DNA of 64,000 nt from Flavobacterium sp. 5 (GTDB lineage: Bacteria; Bacteroidota; Bacteroidia; Flavobacteriales; Flavobacteriaceae). Both the position numbers and the translations under genes were made by a program. The DNA lies in the NCBI RefSeq assembly GCF_002813295.1, contig NZ_PHUE01000001.1, positions 2,108,001 to 2,172,000 of the forward strand. Direction: 5' to 3'. The notes beneath the pieces were generated by a model. The model was not told where the DNA came from and ran no database searches. It worked only from the letters and a program-made list of their open reading frames with translations. This document shows, one piece after another, positions 1 through 7,735 of this stretch (the first letter of the stretch is position 1; each line of letters starts with the position of its first letter).

Positions 1-538
1 TTCTAATAATATATTGTACAGATGCAAACGAAACGGATGTTGCACCAGATGATATTTCAGTATCTGTTTTGATTTTTTTGCTCGCCTGAATCACCGAGTT
101 TACCAAACGATCTAGAAAAGTATTCACTAAATCTAGAGCCTTACTTTGATTAAAAGCATTTTTAATTTGACTGATAATTTCAAAATCACCTAAAATTTGA
201 CTGTCTAAACCAGTTCCTACACGAAACATATGGTTAACTGCTTCTTGATTTTTGTAGATAAAAGCAACTTCTCTAAATTCCTCTACAGAGCCATTACTAT
301 TATCACAAAGTAATTTGATTAACTCATATGGATGATTGGCAAAACCATAAATCTCTGTTCTATTACAAGTAGAAGTTACAAGTAATGATTCGATTCCTTC
401 GACTTTGGCTTGTTCTAATAAGGCAGATTGTGCATTAGCATCTAAACTAAATTTTCCTCTAATTGTAGCATCTGCTTTTTTATAACTTAAACCTAAAGCG
501 TAAAATGTGGTAGTTTTGGACATATTGAAATTTTCCAT
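1..538 (-). CDS. hemA: Glutamyl-tRNA reductase, N-terminal part (cut by window edge)
   Basis: Translating the reverse strand from the ATG at 536-538 gives 179 residues that run off the left edge without a stop. Glutamyl-tRNA reductase reduces glutamyl-tRNA(Glu) with NADPH to glutamate-1-semialdehyde, the first committed step of C5 haem synthesis in the cytoplasm. The family active-site stretch TSTCNRTEIY is present with the catalytic Cys at residue 58, followed by the substrate-domain motif FRVGTGLDSQILG. The NADPH-binding and dimerisation domains lie outside the window. An in-frame ATG five codons downstream (523) is an alternative start. Ferrochelatase and HemJ genes lie 6 kb away on the other strand, so the haem genes are loosely clustered. 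Confidence 0.95.
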   Translation of the reverse strand, partial: MENFNMSKTTTFYALGLSYKKADATIRGKFSLDANAQSALLEQAKVEGIESLLVTSTCNRTEIYGFANHPYELIKLLCDNSNGSVEEFREVAFIYKNQEAVNHMFRVGTGLDSQILGDFEIISQIKNAFNQSKALDLVNTFLDRLVNSVIQASKKIKTDTEISSGATSVSFASVQYIIR

Positions 539-561
539 ATTATACTTCCTTAAAAGTTTGA

Positions 562-593
562 CAAAATTATTACTAACTAATTTATAAAAACAA
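562..593 (-). promoter_or_regulatory. Candidate hemA promoter (Bacteroidota type)
   Basis: On the reverse strand TAATTTTG (562-569) matches the Bacteroidota -7 consensus TAnnTTTG. A TTG at 591-593 sits 21 bp upstream as a -33 element. The -7 ends 23 bp before the hemA ATG, so the leader would be short. This is a motif match only. Confidence 0.5.
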
Positions 594-848
594 CGCTAGA
601 GGAACTTTTTATATCGCTATGGAATAAATTGATTCAAAATAGCAATTCTAAATAGTATTTATTGCCTTTTATAATGAAATCAAGCCTTCGTTAGTGAGTT
701 ATGTAGATTTATTCTAAATAATATTTTCCTTATTGCTTTGAATTTTAAACGAAAAAATATCGCTGTGAGTTCTGAGATGGGTTTTTTAAATTTGATAAAT
801 CATTCACTTTCATAATACTAATGAAGTTTATAAAACAGCTTTATTAAA
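594..848. other. Intergenic A+T-rich stretch, no gene seen
   Basis: Between the hemA promoter and the terminator of the next gene I see no reading frame with a credible start or family, and no RNA gene. It belongs to a gap of about 355 bp between the hemA start and the stop of the globin-like lipoprotein gene. Confidence 0.6.
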
Positions 849-849
849 T

Positions 850-877
850 AAAACCCTACCTGTCCAGGCAGGGTTTT
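850..877 (-). terminator. Intrinsic terminator after globin-like lipoprotein gene
   Basis: A 13-bp inverted repeat (850-862 and 865-877, arms AAAACCCTACCTG and its near-complement with one G-T pair) begins 17 bp downstream of the stop at 894. A-rich and T-rich edges flank it on both sides, so it may work in both directions. Confidence 0.8.
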
Positions 878-893
878 ATTAAGAACTAACAAA

Positions 894-1490
894 TTATTTT
901 TGAACAATAGGTGTTCTCAATGATTCTAAAACAGCAACAACATCTGTATAAAGTTCTGTATTTGAAGCAACTCCATTAGCATTAGCAGCTGCACCAACAT
1001 AACCTTCAAATTTAGTATAATCAGCATTACTAGCTTTAGTACCCATACGAGCATTTGTCGCTGGGTTGTGAGCCGCTACCATACTCAAACCAGAATACGT
1101 ATTTACAGCGTTAGTTCCTCCTGTGTTAAATGAGAAGAAGTCAGTCAAATTATCTGATAATTTAGCAATATTAGTAGCTTGAGTATCTCCAGTTTCTGCT
1201 AATAGAGGAGCAAAATGAGCCTGTAAATTTCCTGCTGCATTTGATTGAATATCTGCTACAATTAATCCAATAGTTGAATTTACTACTTTACGGTAACTCA
1301 AACGACCTTGTTCGATCATCATTCCTGGATTGTCTGGATCTGTCACCATTTTTGTTCCTCCTAGGCGCTCATAAATTGTAGCTTTTGCTACTGGCATTGG
1401 TGTTGCTTCATCATCATTATTACTGCAAGAAGTTAAAGTTGCCGATGCAACGATCAATACACTTAGTGTAATTTTTGAAAAATTTTTCAT
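894..1490 (-). CDS. Lipoprotein with truncated-hemoglobin-like sequence
   Basis: 198 residues. The signal peptide ends in a lipobox with Cys22 (LTSC), so the mature protein should be a lipoprotein of the envelope. After a short linker, IYERLGG (residues 39-45) matches the A-helix start typical of group 1 truncated hemoglobins. Further segments fall in the family's order: a DFF...GGTN...Y-S-G-L-S-M stretch (118-137), AAH with His141 where the proximal haem ligand is expected, ADYTKF (156-161), and a closing helix ending LRTPIV (191-196). An insertion of about 15 residues follows YERLGG. Truncated hemoglobins bind haem and O2, NO or sulfide; a lipid-anchored form is unusual. It lies 17 bp after the 144-aa gene and is probably co-transcribed with it. 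Haem binding is inferred from motifs, not shown. Confidence 0.65.
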   Translation of the reverse strand: MKNFSKITLSVLIVASATLTSCSNNDDEATPMPVAKATIYERLGGTKMVTDPDNPGMMIEQGRLSYRKVVNSTIGLIVADIQSNAAGNLQAHFAPLLAETGDTQATNIAKLSDNLTDFFSFNTGGTNAVNTYSGLSMVAAHNPATNARMGTKASNADYTKFEGYVGAAANANGVASNTELYTDVVAVLESLRTPIVQK

Positions 1491-1507
1491 AATAAAAATA
1501 TTAAAGG

Positions 1508-1942
1508 TTAATTAAAAATTTGATTTATTGATTTAGCCATTTTATAGCTAAAACTGTTTTGATCTATTGGACAGACTTCTTTGTTTGCCAAATTTGCTGG
1601 TAAAATGTATCGCTGAGCGTCATAATGTCCTTTGGCCATTAATTGATCATACACTTTTTTAGAATTCGTAATTTTATTGTTGTGGAAATAAACCACAACA
1701 TTTCTTTTTACGATTATAGAATCGGAGGTTAAGCCATTTATAGACCTTAAATCCGAACATATTTTTTTTGCTTCAACAGAATCTATGTTCGATTTGAAAT
1801 CGATTCGACTGATTTGCAAATTTGGGCTTTCATACACAGCTGGTTTTGCTGTAACAATGTGGAAAATGAGAATTCCGAAGAATAGCACCATAAGAACTAA
1901 TGCTGCCAAAAGACCTCTTTTTATTGTTTTGTTAATTTTCAT
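1508..1942 (-). CDS. Small membrane-anchored protein, possible HMA-like fold without CxxC
   Basis: 144 residues. One hydrophobic segment (about residues 10-32) follows a basic start, suggesting an inner-membrane anchor with the rest in the periplasm. The region of about residues 43-112 alternates predicted strand-helix-strand-strand-helix-strand (SRIDF, SVEAKKICSDL, SIIV, VVVYF, NSKKVYDQLMAKG, AQRYI). That resembles a ferredoxin-like heavy-metal-associated domain, but the metal-binding CxxC is absent; its two cysteines are far apart (KKIC and KEVC). It precedes the globin-like lipoprotein by 17 bp in the same direction, so the two may work together. I do not recognise a named family and assign no function. 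Confidence 0.6.
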   Translation of the reverse strand: MKINKTIKRGLLAALVLMVLFFGILIFHIVTAKPAVYESPNLQISRIDFKSNIDSVEAKKICSDLRSINGLTSDSIIVKRNVVVYFHNNKITNSKKVYDQLMAKGHYDAQRYILPANLANKEVCPIDQNSFSYKMAKSINQIFN

Positions 1943-2076
1943 ACCGATGCATTTTAAAATTGATTTGATTTTAAAAGCATATACGAGAGCTTTTTTAAGT
2001 TGGTTTTATTTAAAAGAGAAAAAACATTAATTTAGAATTGTTTTAAATAATTAAAACTCTAAACTGTCAAATATTT

Positions 2077-2916
2077 TTAGAAAACTCTAGCGAGATTAAA
2101 CCCAAAAAACACATCTCCTTTGGACCAATCTCCTGTAGTTCTAGCCAAATATCCAGCTTCGTCTATACCTTGGGAATTGGTAAAATGCATTTGAAAAACA
2201 TGTCCACCCGTTTCTAAATCAAAACCAATAGATAATGGATTGTTATAAATAGAATTGGAAACCCTGTTCAGGTGAGCAGCATAATCGATATTTAAAGACC
2301 AGCGTTTAGCAAATTTGTACCTACCTCCAAAACCAATCGCATATTGTGTATTGTTTTGCTCAGGGTTTTCTACAAAATTTTCATGAAAAATAGTTGGCAC
2401 TACTTCCAATGAAAGCTTCTCCGTGAATTTTCTAGAAATTAATAATTGGGCTACATAAGTCAACCTATTTTCAAATTTCAATTCAGGATAGTTACTTTCT
2501 TTGAGTGTGTTGTTTATTGACAAACTGTTAAATCCAACAATGCTAACTGGGAAACCATCTTTTATCTGAGGAAATAAAGCATATTTTGCAGCAAAATCAT
2601 AAGCCAATTGGCTTCTGGCAGCGCTAATATGAAAACCGTCTGTTATTCCGTAGATGAATTTGATTTGGGTATTAGCGTTATCCAATCCGTAAAATCCTTC
2701 GAATCCATCTTTTATTGACCCGAATCGGTGTGCCACTATAAAGTACATATCCCCTTTTGCGGCTACTTTTGTAGATTCCAGGTTAACGATTTTCAGGGCC
2801 TTAAAAGCAGAAATTACTTTTTCTTTTGAAACAGGAATATCTACACCAGACAATAAGTCGTTTTGAGAATAAATCCATAAAGGGAATAAGAATAAAAATA
2901 GTACAAGTTTTTTCAT
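2077..2916 (-). CDS. DUF5777-type outer-membrane beta-barrel protein
   Basis: About 279 residues. I start at the ATG encoding MKKLVLFLFLF (2914-2916), because it begins a clear signal peptide ending near IYSQND; a longer frame would add 15 non-signal residues overlapping the upstream gene. The body is rich in alternating hydrophobic strands and aromatic residues (FENRLTYVAQLLISRKF, YAIGFGGRYKFAKRWSLN) and ends in phenylalanine (LARVF), as outer-membrane barrels often do. It resembles the DUF5777 family, which in Flavobacteria often accompanies YceI and c-type cytochrome genes, as here. The function of the family is not known to me. The OB-fold gene lies directly upstream with a gap of 26 bp, which suggests an operon. 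Confidence 0.7.
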   Translation of the reverse strand: MKKLVLFLFLFPLWIYSQNDLLSGVDIPVSKEKVISAFKALKIVNLESTKVAAKGDMYFIVAHRFGSIKDGFEGFYGLDNANTQIKFIYGITDGFHISAARSQLAYDFAAKYALFPQIKDGFPVSIVGFNSLSINNTLKESNYPELKFENRLTYVAQLLISRKFTEKLSLEVVPTIFHENFVENPEQNNTQYAIGFGGRYKFAKRWSLNIDYAAHLNRVSNSIYNNPLSIGFDLETGGHVFQMHFTNSQGIDEAGYLARTTGDWSKGDVFFGFNLARVF

Positions 2917-2942
2917 GAGATATAATTTTAAATTATTTTGTT

Positions 2943-3332
2943 TTAGTACGTTACAGAACATTGATCGATTTTAAATTCTCCAAGCAATTCATCATACCCT
3001 AAAAATCTTCCTTTGATGTTTAGTATTTTATCATTTGCGATACTTTTAGGTAAGCTGTCTTTGAAGGTTGCAAATACTTTGTCATTCAATACAATCCCTT
3101 TGTTTACAGCATCAATAGCTGTTATTTGTCCGGTCATTTCGATGGTTTTATCTTGATATTTGGCATAAGCCAAACTACCATTAGAAGAAAATTCTTTTTC
3201 AAGTCCAGAAATGGCGACCACATAATCTGGTGTTTCAGAACTTATATCCCGATGTTCTTTATAAGTGTAGAGATAAATGGAAGTTGCAATTGCCAAGGAA
3301 AATGAAATCCCTAGAAGTATTTTATTTTTCAT
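2943..3332 (-). CDS. Envelope OB-fold protein (tRNA_anti-like)
   Basis: 129 residues with an N-terminal hydrophobic segment (about 5-23) acting as signal peptide or anchor. The remainder matches the small tRNA_anti-like OB-fold family: a helix (YVVAISGLEKEF), then AYAKYQDKTIEMTGQI, GIVLNDKVFATF and ILNIKGRFLGYDELLGEF strands. Despite the family name, secreted members are not tRNA-binding enzymes and their role is unknown. The gene is divergent from the c-type cytochrome lipoprotein at 3491, with a 158-bp shared upstream region, and is followed by the DUF5777 barrel on the same strand. Confidence 0.7.
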   Translation of the reverse strand: MKNKILLGISFSLAIATSIYLYTYKEHRDISSETPDYVVAISGLEKEFSSNGSLAYAKYQDKTIEMTGQITAIDAVNKGIVLNDKVFATFKDSLPKSIANDKILNIKGRFLGYDELLGEFKIDQCSVTY

Positions 3333-3490
3333 AGCTACTTTTTTTTGGTGTTTGAAGTATCTACGTTAAAAACGAATCTTTGGTTTTAAAAAATAATAAT
3401 GCAGTTCAAAAAAACTATACAATACATTTTATCGTATATGTTTTAGAAATGCTTTTATGATTCATTCTTTTTAATTTAAAACCAGTCATT

Positions 3491-3859
3491 ATGAATGCGA
3501 AAATTCTTTTTGTTTCCTTGTCATTATCTACAATTCTTTTGAGTTGTACCAATGACAACCCAGACACGCTAATGGATGATACCACAATAATAGGCTTGGC
3601 AACCTATAATCAAAATGTAAAATCCATAATTGACAACAATTGTATTGTCTGTCACGCTACAGTTCCAAAAAATGGAGCACCTATGTCATTAGTAACTTAT
3701 GACCAAGTAAAACAAGCCGTTTTAAATCGTGGATTACTCACCCGAATTTCATTAGAAAACGGAAACAGTTCCTTAATGCCAAATGGAGGGCCAAGATTGC
3801 CTCAAACCACAATAGACATCATTCTTAAATGGAATCAAGATGGATTATTAGAAAAATAA
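3491..3859 (+). CDS. Single-haem c-type cytochrome lipoprotein
   Basis: 122 residues. The signal peptide ends in a lipobox with Cys19 (LLSC), giving an envelope lipoprotein. The haem c motif CIVCH (residues 51-55) sits after a helix (QNVKSIIDNN). Met96 in SSLMPNGG is a good candidate distal ligand, and a C-terminal helix (TIDIILKWNQDGL) closes the fold. It resembles the small cytochrome c domains found alone in Bacteroidota, which carry electrons in the envelope. The stop lies 14 bp before the first YceI gene, so the three forward genes 3491-5052 are probably one unit. Confidence 0.85.
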   Translation: MNAKILFVSLSLSTILLSCTNDNPDTLMDDTTIIGLATYNQNVKSIIDNNCIVCHATVPKNGAPMSLVTYDQVKQAVLNRGLLTRISLENGNSSLMPNGGPRLPQTTIDIILKWNQDGLLEK

Positions 3860-3873
3860 TTCCAAAAAACATT

Positions 3874-4425
3874 ATGAAAAAAACATTACTTATAATAATG
3901 TTACTGGTTTCATTGATTCTCTTTTCGCAAGAAAAATTGATAACAAAATCGGGAACAATAACTATTGAAGCTTCTGTGCCTTCATTTCAACCTGTTGAAG
4001 GTATCAATAGTAATGTAACTTTTGTTTTAAATCCAGAAACAGGAGACATTGCAAGCTTGGCTTTGCTAAAAGGATTTCAATTTGAAATCGCTTTGATGGA
4101 AGAACATTTCAATGAAAATTATATGGAAACGGATAAATATCCTAAAACAATTTTCAGAGGACACATAGAAGGATTTGACGCTAACAATTTGACAGGAGAA
4201 TATAAAGATTATATCATAAAAGGGAAACTAGAACTTCATGGAAAATCTAGAGATATAAACGCTAATGCAAGAATCAGTAAAACAGGTTCTCGAATTACTG
4301 TTTTTTCGAATTTTACTGTAAATACAAGTGATTTTAGCATCCCAATTCCATCTATTATTAAATATAAACTTGATAATAAAGTAAATATTAAAATTGCAGC
4401 TGTTTTGATACCCGAATTTAATTAA
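3874..4425 (+). CDS. YceI family protein, copy 1
   Basis: 183 residues, starting at the ATG of MKKTLLIIML because a cleavable signal peptide (to about LFSQE) follows; an upstream in-frame start would overlap the cytochrome gene. YceI proteins are secreted lipocalin-like beta-barrels that bind polyisoprenoid or quinone-like ligands. The YceI pattern is present: an early strand (SGTITIEASVPSF), the central MEEHFNENYMETDKYP stretch, then IKGKLELHGKSRDI and the terminal VNTSDFSIPIP strand. It lies between the c-type cytochrome and a second YceI gene; a role in redox or lipid handling in the envelope is inferred only. Confidence 0.85.
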   Translation: MKKTLLIIMLLVSLILFSQEKLITKSGTITIEASVPSFQPVEGINSNVTFVLNPETGDIASLALLKGFQFEIALMEEHFNENYMETDKYPKTIFRGHIEGFDANNLTGEYKDYIIKGKLELHGKSRDINANARISKTGSRITVFSNFTVNTSDFSIPIPSIIKYKLDNKVNIKIAAVLIPEFN

Positions 4426-4494
4426 TAACCATTAGTTCAATTTGGCAGATTGACCAGAGATATATTGCTAGAATGATAATTTAAAAATAGAATC

Positions 4495-5052
4495 ATGAAA
4501 AAAAACATACTCATAGTAATGCTAAGTATAGGAAGTATTTGTTTTTCACAAGAAAAAATAATTGACAAATCAGGAACTATAACTTTTGAAGCTTCTGTTC
4601 CTTCCTTTGAAGAAGTTAAGGCAACCAATAATAGTGTAACTTTTGTTTTAAATCCACAAACAGGAGAAATTGCAAGTTTGGCTTTAATGAAAGGATTCCA
4701 GTTTAAAATCGCCTTGATGGAAGAGCATTTCAATGAAAATTTTATTGAAAGTGACCAATATCCTAAAGCAATATTCAAAGGAAAAATTAATGGGTTTGAT
4801 GTGAATAGTTTAACTGCAAATCCTAAAGATTTTACAATAAAAGGAACATTAGAACTTCACGGAAAATCTAAGGATATAATAGCTACAGCAAAAATTAGCA
4901 AGACGTCTTTAGTAATTAAAATTTTAGCAAACTTTAGCACAAATGCAAGCGATTTTAATATTTCAATACCTGCTGTTATCAAAAATAAACTGACAAATAA
5001 AGTTAATGTACAAATCTCTACCGTTTTTAAATATAATGAGACAAAACAATAA
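4495..5052 (+). CDS. YceI family protein, copy 2 (tandem paralogue)
   Basis: 185 residues with a signal peptide ending near CFSQEK. It follows copy 1 residue for residue through most of its length (SGTITFEASVPSF, FVLNPQTGEIASLAL, MEEHFNENFIESDQYP, IKGTLELHGKSKDI), so the pair arose by tandem duplication. The two differ mostly in the loop around residues 95-105 and in the last strand (FNISIPAVIKNKL). The intergenic gap is 69 bp. It probably binds an isoprenoid-like ligand in the periplasm or outer membrane, as known for the family; the ligand is not visible from sequence. Confidence 0.85.
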   Translation: MKKNILIVMLSIGSICFSQEKIIDKSGTITFEASVPSFEEVKATNNSVTFVLNPQTGEIASLALMKGFQFKIALMEEHFNENFIESDQYPKAIFKGKINGFDVNSLTANPKDFTIKGTLELHGKSKDIIATAKISKTSLVIKILANFSTNASDFNISIPAVIKNKLTNKVNVQISTVFKYNETKQ

Positions 5053-5173
5053 AGATTTTATAAAATAGATGGGAAGTAAAGGATAAACCATCAAAAAGAT
5101 TTAATTTTGAAAAGATAAATTATTCGTTTTATCAAAAACGGTAATAATAACTTGACTAAAGGGAATCAACAAA

Positions 5174-6040
5174 ATGGAGGAAGAAATAAAAATTGACGAT
5201 GATTTTATTTTAATTCGTTTTCAAAACAACACCAATGAAATTATAACGTTTCAACGCCCTATTCAATTGGGTTTGATTCAATTTCATTTTGGTTTGAAAG
5301 GAAATGCCAATTATATTTTTAATCAAGGAAATTATAACTTAAAACTCAACGAAGAAAAAGCTTTGCTTTTTTATAATACCGAAAAAGAATTGCCTTTACA
5401 TGTTGAAATTGCCCCAAAGTCTTGGTTGATTTCTATATTTGTTTCCATCAAAAAATTTCACGGATTATTTACGACTGATGCCGAACATATTCCTTTTTTA
5501 AGTAAAGAAAACCAGGAAAAAAAATACTATAACGAAAGTGATATTAGTCCATCGATGGCGATTGTTTTGAACCAAATGTTTCATTATAATTTAAATCCAT
5601 CCATCAAAAACTTGTATTACAAAGGCAAAGGGTACGAATTATTGAGTTTGTTTTTTAATCGAAGTGAAGATCCAAATGCTGAGCAATGTCCGTTTTTAAT
5701 AGATGAAGAAAATGTGTTGAAGATTAAAAAAGCTAAAGAAATCATTATTGCGAATATGGCCGAACCTCCAAGTTTACAAGAACTAGCCGATCAAATTGGT
5801 TTGAACTTAAAGAAGCTAAAAATGGGTTTTAAACAAATTTATGGCGACACGGTTTATGGTTTTCTATTTGATTACAAAATGGACACAGCCCGAAAGTTGC
5901 TCGATAGCGGTTCCTATAATGTAAACGAAGTCGGTTTAAAAATTGGTTATAGTACTGGGAGTCATTTTATTGCAGCCTTCAAAAAGAAATTTGGAACTAC
6001 TCCAAAAAAATATTTAATGTCAATTAATACCAATGTCTAA
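5174..6040 (+). CDS. AraC-type transcriptional regulator upstream of hemH
   Basis: 288 residues. The N-terminal half (about 1-175) is a sensing domain with no recognised ligand signature. The C-terminal 95 residues form the double helix-turn-helix of the AraC family: PSLQELADQIGLNLKKLKMG then YNVNEVGLKIGYSTGSHFIA and the closing FGTTPKKYL. It reads in the same direction as hemH and hemJ and lies 102 bp upstream of the hemH ATG. Control of haem synthesis is a reasonable guess from position only. TAATTTTG at 5102-5109 fits a -7 element, but I see no good -33 partner. Confidence 0.85.
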   Translation: MEEEIKIDDDFILIRFQNNTNEIITFQRPIQLGLIQFHFGLKGNANYIFNQGNYNLKLNEEKALLFYNTEKELPLHVEIAPKSWLISIFVSIKKFHGLFTTDAEHIPFLSKENQEKKYYNESDISPSMAIVLNQMFHYNLNPSIKNLYYKGKGYELLSLFFNRSEDPNAEQCPFLIDEENVLKIKKAKEIIIANMAEPPSLQELADQIGLNLKKLKMGFKQIYGDTVYGFLFDYKMDTARKLLDSGSYNVNEVGLKIGYSTGSHFIAAFKKKFGTTPKKYLMSINTNV

Positions 6041-6142
6041 AAAACTATCATTTTTAGATATTAAATCATAATAAAAAAATAACATTTATCATATTTCAAA
6101 AAAGTGGGTTTTTCTACTTTTGACAAAAATCAAAATCTGCAT

Positions 6143-7156
6143 ATGAAAGGCGTATTATTAGTAAATTTAGGTTCTCCAGAAAGTCCACAACCAAAAGATG
6201 TAAAACCATATTTAGACGAATTTTTAATGGATAAATATGTTATTGATGTTCCATATTTGTTACGTGCTTTACTGGTTCGTGGTATTATTTTAAGAAAACG
6301 TCCTGAAGAATCGGCTCACGCATATCAAAAAATTTGGTGGGATGAAGGCTCTCCTTTAGTAGTACTTTCAGAAAGAATGCAGAAAAAAGTACAACCTTTA
6401 GTAAATATTCCTGTAGCACTCTCAATGCGTTACGGCACGATGACTATTGAAAAAGGTTTACAAGAATTGCATGATAAAGGAGTTGATGAAGTATTACTTT
6501 TTCCTTTATATCCTCAATATGCTATGGCTTCAACTTTAACTATTTTGGTCAAAGCCGAAGAAATTCGCAAGAAAAAATTTCCAAACATGAAATTTACGGA
6601 TGTTCCTGCATTTTACAATAAACCTGATTATATTAAAAACTTGTCTGACTCCATTCAAAAACATTTATCTGGATTTGAATATGATCATTTATTGTTCTCG
6701 TATCACGGAATTCCAGAGCGTCATATTCGCAAAACCGATGTGACCAAATCACATTGCAAAATTGATGGTTCTTGTTGCAACACGCCTTCACCTGCACATG
6801 AATTTTGCTACCGTCATCAATGTTATAAAACTACCAGACAAGTAGTTAAATTACTAAATATTCCTGAAGACAAATACAGTTTGACTTTCCAGTCTAGATT
6901 AGCTGGTGACAAATGGTTAGAGCCTTATACTGATATCGAAATTGATAAAATGCCTGCAAAAGGAATTAAAAATCTTGCCGTTGTAACTCCAGCTTTTGTT
7001 TCAGATTGTTTAGAAACTCTTGAAGAAATTGCCATGCGTGCCAAAGAAGATTTTGAAGCAAAAGGAGGTGAAAATTTCTTTGCTATTCCGTGTTTAAATG
7101 ATGATGACCAATGGTGTCAAACCGTTGGGAATTGGATTAACGATTGGGCTAAATAA
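6143..7156 (+). CDS. hemH: Ferrochelatase
   Basis: 337 residues from the ATG of MKGVLLVNLGSP; a GTG 39 bp upstream would add 13 residues lacking family similarity. The enzyme inserts Fe2+ into protoporphyrin IX (or coproporphyrin III) as the last or near-last step of haem synthesis. Family landmarks are VNLGSP at the start, FSYHGIPERH with the metal-site His, TFQSRLAGDKWLEPYTD, and TPAFVSDCLETLEEI with the catalytic Glu region. Between the His motif and TFQSR is a Cys-rich segment with Cys205, 211, 212, 222 and 227, which may hold a [2Fe-2S] cluster as reported for some bacterial ferrochelatases. It is followed after 22 bp by hemJ. Confidence 0.95.
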   Translation: MKGVLLVNLGSPESPQPKDVKPYLDEFLMDKYVIDVPYLLRALLVRGIILRKRPEESAHAYQKIWWDEGSPLVVLSERMQKKVQPLVNIPVALSMRYGTMTIEKGLQELHDKGVDEVLLFPLYPQYAMASTLTILVKAEEIRKKKFPNMKFTDVPAFYNKPDYIKNLSDSIQKHLSGFEYDHLLFSYHGIPERHIRKTDVTKSHCKIDGSCCNTPSPAHEFCYRHQCYKTTRQVVKLLNIPEDKYSLTFQSRLAGDKWLEPYTDIEIDKMPAKGIKNLAVVTPAFVSDCLETLEEIAMRAKEDFEAKGGENFFAIPCLNDDDQWCQTVGNWINDWAK

Positions 7157-7178
7157 CACAAAATAAGCATAGTACTCT

Positions 7179-7733
7179 ATGGAATATTATAACTACTTAA
7201 AATCCCTGCACCTCATCTTTGTTATTACATGGTTTGCAGGACTTTTTTATATCGTTCGTTTGTTTGTGTACCAAATTGAGGCTAACGACAAACCTTCGCC
7301 AGAAAAAGAAATCTTGCAAAAACAATACAAAATAATGACCTATCGTTTATGGTACATTATAACTTGGCCAAGTGCAGTTTTGGCCAGTATTTTTGCCTTT
7401 TGGATGTTGTTTTTTACCCCAATGGGAAATGCTTGGTTACAAATGCCTTGGATGCACGTAAAACTTGGCTTTGTTTTTGTGCTATATTTATATCATTTAA
7501 AATGCCAGCAGATTTTTAGTCAATTACAAAGAGATGAAATTAAATACACTAGCAACTTTATGCGTTTGTGGAATGAAGTATCCACTATCATATTATTTGC
7601 TGTAGTTTTTTTAGTAATCTTAAAAAATGCTGTAAATTGGATTTACGGCGTAATCGGAATTTTTATATTTTCGATTACAATCATGCTTGGATTTAAATTT
7701 TACAAAAAAATCAGGAAGAAAAACAATTCATAA
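7179..7733 (+). CDS. hemJ: HemJ-type protoporphyrinogen IX oxidase
   Basis: 184 residues, an integral membrane protein with about four to five hydrophobic helices. The start LKSLHLIFVITWFAGLFY carries the family-invariant His (His11) in helix 1, and WMHVKLGFVF carries His93 and Lys95. The stretch RLWNEVSTIILFAVVFLVI closes the conserved core. HemJ oxidises protoporphyrinogen IX in the inner membrane and replaces HemG/HemY in many bacteria. Position directly after hemH supports this call over a CopD-like copper protein, which has a similar membrane layout. The last about 30 residues form an additional hydrophobic helix and a basic tail. The gap to the kinase gene is 2 bp. Confidence 0.85.
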   Translation: MEYYNYLKSLHLIFVITWFAGLFYIVRLFVYQIEANDKPSPEKEILQKQYKIMTYRLWYIITWPSAVLASIFAFWMLFFTPMGNAWLQMPWMHVKLGFVFVLYLYHLKCQQIFSQLQRDEIKYTSNFMRLWNEVSTIILFAVVFLVILKNAVNWIYGVIGIFIFSITIMLGFKFYKKIRKKNNS

Positions 7734-7735
7734 TC

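Noticed and set aside
4437..4778. Reverse 113-codon frame over the second YceI gene
   Set aside because: It lies opposite a strong YceI coding sequence; a matching shadow is expected from the A+T-rich codon use.
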